A program made the translations under genes and the position numbers. From the NCBI RefSeq assembly GCF_017826695.1, contig NZ_JAFFZW010000011.1:1-64000 (forward strand): a DNA stretch of 64,000 bases, given 5' to 3'. Below are positions 61,968 through 64,000 of the stretch, piece after piece. This DNA is from Pseudomonas alliivorans. GTDB lineage: Bacteria > Pseudomonadota > Gammaproteobacteria > Pseudomonadales > Pseudomonadaceae. The notes below the pieces were generated by a model. That model searched no databases, was not told the DNA's origin, and was given only the letters and a program-made list of their open reading frames with translations. Positions within the stretch are counted from its first letter, which is position 1, and the number at the start of each line of letters is the position of its first letter.

Positions 61968-64000
61968 ATGAACACAATAATCATGAGCCTGATCGGCTTG
62001 CTGATGCTGGGCGGCTGCGCCCGTGGTCTGGACAGCCAGGAGGCTCAGGTCTGGGATGGCCAGGTCACACGAGGGCAGCTGAGCAACGGCCTGGAATACC
62101 GTCTCGTGCGCGAGGCAGGCCAGCCGGGGCGTATCGACATGCGCCTGACCGTCAAGGCCGGTTCAGTGGATGAAGAAGACGATCAAGTGGGCGTCGCGCA
62201 CATGGTCGAACATTTGAATTTCTACAGCCGTGGCCAGCAATCACAAGATATCCGCAGCCTCATGGACCAGTGGGGCTGGATCCAGGGCCGCAGTTACAAC
62301 GCCATGACCAGCTACGACCGCACCCAGTACCTTCTGAGCCCGCCGGGCGGCACGGCGCAGACCGAACAGGCGTTGCAAGCGCTGGCAACGCTGACGCTGG
62401 CGCAGGATTACACCGCCGAAAACCTCAAACGCGAACGCCCGATCGTCATCGAAGAATGGCGCGGCGGCCTGGGCGTGGCGCAGCGCATGAACGACCAGCG
62501 CACCGCGTCGCAACGCATCGGTTCACGCTATCCCGCGCACCGCACCATCGGCAACGAAGCGGCGATCCGCTCGGCACAGATTTCCGATCTGAAGGATTTC
62601 CAACAGCGCTGGTACGTGCCGAACAACATGCTGCTGACCGTGGTCGGCGACATCGACCCCGCCACCCTTCCTGCCCGTATCGAGCACTGGTTCGGTGAGG
62701 CAAAACCGAAGCTACTTCCCGAAAAAGGCTATCGCGAGTTGCCACTGCAGCCGACGCTGAAGATCGTTCGCTTGCAGGACAGCCAGAGCGGCAGCAATCA
62801 GGTCACCCTGTTGTTCCGTCTGCATGAGTCGGCGAGCCGCACTTCGACGCTGGACGGCGTTCGGGAACGCCTGATCGACCGCCTGACCCTGAATGCCTTG
62901 CAGGCCCAGTTGCGCCGTCAGCCGCATGAACCGGGCGTACGCAGCCTGACCGTGCAGAAAAGCCTGATCGGCGACCACTCAAGCGTGCTGGGCATCGCCG
63001 CCGGTGTCGACGGTCAGAACCACGCTGCGGCGTTGCGGCAATTGTTGAACGAGATCGAACGCCTGCGTCGTCATGGGCTGCAGGCAATGGACCTGGACAA
63101 GGAGCGCGAGGCCATCCGGGGTATCGCCAGGCGCATGCTGAGCGAAAACAAGCCGCGCACCTTCGAACAATGGGTGACCGGACTGAACGATGCGGCGACC
63201 CAGAACAAAGTATTGTCCAGCAAGCACGACATTGCCTCGCAATACCTGGCAGTGCTGGACACGGTGACGCCTGAGGACATCAATGCGCGCCTGGTGCGCT
63301 GGACCGACAATCAGGATCAGGTGCTGCAAATGACGGCGCCCGGCCTGACTCCGCTCGAGCTGCCGGGCGTGAGCGACGTCCGGACGCTCATGGCTCTGGT
63401 GCGCAACAGCGAACTGGCTGCACCTGAATCCGCCTCTGTCGTGGCACAAATCGAGACACAGCAGTTACCGGAAATTCCGGCTGCACGCGGCGCCGGAACG
63501 ATCACCGAGCGCAAGCATTTTGCCCGACAGAACGTCGAGCACTGGCAACTGAGCAACGGCGACAAACTGGTCTGGCTCAAGCGCAACGGCGACAAGGGCC
63601 GCTTCGTGATGCAGGCCGACTCAAGCGCAGGCTTCATGACGCCCGAGCTGCCTTACTGGCGCAATCAGATGGCTGCGCAACTGGCGGGGCAAAGCGCGCC
63701 GGAAGGCTGGAGCGAGGAGCAGATTCGTCGCTGGCGCAGCGAGTCCGGCACATCGTTGTCGCTAGACCAGCAGGCCGACCGGCTGCAAATCGACGTGACA
63801 ACGGTGGACGCCAAAAGCGATCTTCCTGCACTGCAACGTTTGCAGGCCTTGCTGCAAACCTACCGCCTTGGCCAGGCCGTCAATATTGAAGCCAGCGCCG
63901 TCGAACAGGCGCGGGACGATCTGGCCGACGAGCTCTCACGCAACACGGTCAATGTTCGCGAACAACAGGACAAGGCGTTGCGCGAGCTGCAGTACGGTCC
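61968..64000 (+). CDS. M16-family zinc protease, exported lipoprotein (cut by window end)
   Basis: The start ATG 61968 opens a signal peptide with lipobox L-G-G-C, so the protein should be lipid-anchored. The frame is open to the window edge (677 codons). The inverzincin motif H-M-V-E-H-L-N-F (H-x-x-E-H) near residue 77 marks the active N-terminal half. The downstream Glu ligand is probably in I-V-I-E-E-W, about residue 161. A second M16 half starts around residue 510 (V-E-H-W-Q-L-S-N-G-D-K-L). It resembles FusC and PqqL, proteases that cut imported host or peptide cargo. It follows the receptor gene by 49 bases. The C-terminus is not seen. Confidence 0.87.
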   Translation, partial: MNTIIMSLIGLLMLGGCARGLDSQEAQVWDGQVTRGQLSNGLEYRLVREAGQPGRIDMRLTVKAGSVDEEDDQVGVAHMVEHLNFYSRGQQSQDIRSLMDQWGWIQGRSYNAMTSYDRTQYLLSPPGGTAQTEQALQALATLTLAQDYTAENLKRERPIVIEEWRGGLGVAQRMNDQRTASQRIGSRYPAHRTIGNEAAIRSAQISDLKDFQQRWYVPNNMLLTVVGDIDPATLPARIEHWFGEAKPKLLPEKGYRELPLQPTLKIVRLQDSQSGSNQVTLLFRLHESASRTSTLDGVRERLIDRLTLNALQAQLRRQPHEPGVRSLTVQKSLIGDHSSVLGIAAGVDGQNHAAALRQLLNEIERLRRHGLQAMDLDKEREAIRGIARRMLSENKPRTFEQWVTGLNDAATQNKVLSSKHDIASQYLAVLDTVTPEDINARLVRWTDNQDQVLQMTAPGLTPLELPGVSDVRTLMALVRNSELAAPESASVVAQIETQQLPEIPAARGAGTITERKHFARQNVEHWQLSNGDKLVWLKRNGDKGRFVMQADSSAGFMTPELPYWRNQMAAQLAGQSAPEGWSEEQIRRWRSESGTSLSLDQQADRLQIDVTTVDAKSDLPALQRLQALLQTYRLGQAVNIEASAVEQARDDLADELSRNTVNVREQQDKALRELQYG

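Overview
This window looks like chromosome of a plant-associated Pseudomonas, most likely the P. syringae group. The reasons are the high-GC coding style, Pseudomonas-type REP sequences near 47.3-47.5 kb, a syringae-like two-partner secretion exoprotein, and many TonB, efflux and plant-polymer genes. The species call is an inference from family resemblance. No search was run.

Region 1 (1-19.3 kb) is a contact-dependent inhibition locus read on the minus strand in the order cdiB (transporter), a 5141-residue cdiA, and an immunity gene. The cdiA toxin tip is a deaminase-like domain. Downstream lie an orphan toxin tip with its own immunity gene, and then the last 39 codons of a further toxin overlapping another small immunity-like gene. 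The intact and orphan tips share a short G-A-K-A-T seam and have almost equal length beyond it, which fits toxin-tip exchange by recombination. Within cdiA, large repeat blocks (periods 933 bp and about 1.24 kb) build the filament, and an AT-rich island around 6.7-7.8 kb falls where the receptor-binding part is expected.

Region 2 (19.3-35.6 kb) is mostly metabolism and efflux. It holds a thioesterase, a glutathione transferase, a MocR-type regulator, and a tightly overlapped RND efflux operon (outer-membrane lipoprotein, MipA/OmpV protein, adaptor, pump) diverging from a two-component system. After these come an M20 carboxypeptidase, an acyl-CoA ligase and a GH128-type glycosidase.

Region 3 (35.6-45.1 kb) has a GH3 beta-glucosidase coupled to a tiny exported protein, a TetR/MATE pair, tRNA-Asn, a GapN-like aldehyde dehydrogenase, and a FecI/FecR pair behind a Fur-like site but with no receptor beside it.

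Region 4 (45.2-54.2 kb) has a chemoreceptor, REP sequences, and a minus-strand operon encoding a TonB-dependent receptor, a beta-propeller phytase and a dedicated ExbB-ExbD-TonB motor. A good Pho box lies upstream. This reads as a phosphate-starvation system for phytate or a similar organophosphate.

Region 5 (54.5-64 kb) has a membrane GGDEF protein with a degenerate active site, an AraC regulator, an orphan response regulator beside two envelope phosphatases, and an STN-type TonB receptor followed by a lipoprotein M16 protease that runs off the window. The last pair resembles the Fus and PqqL/YddB protease-associated import systems.
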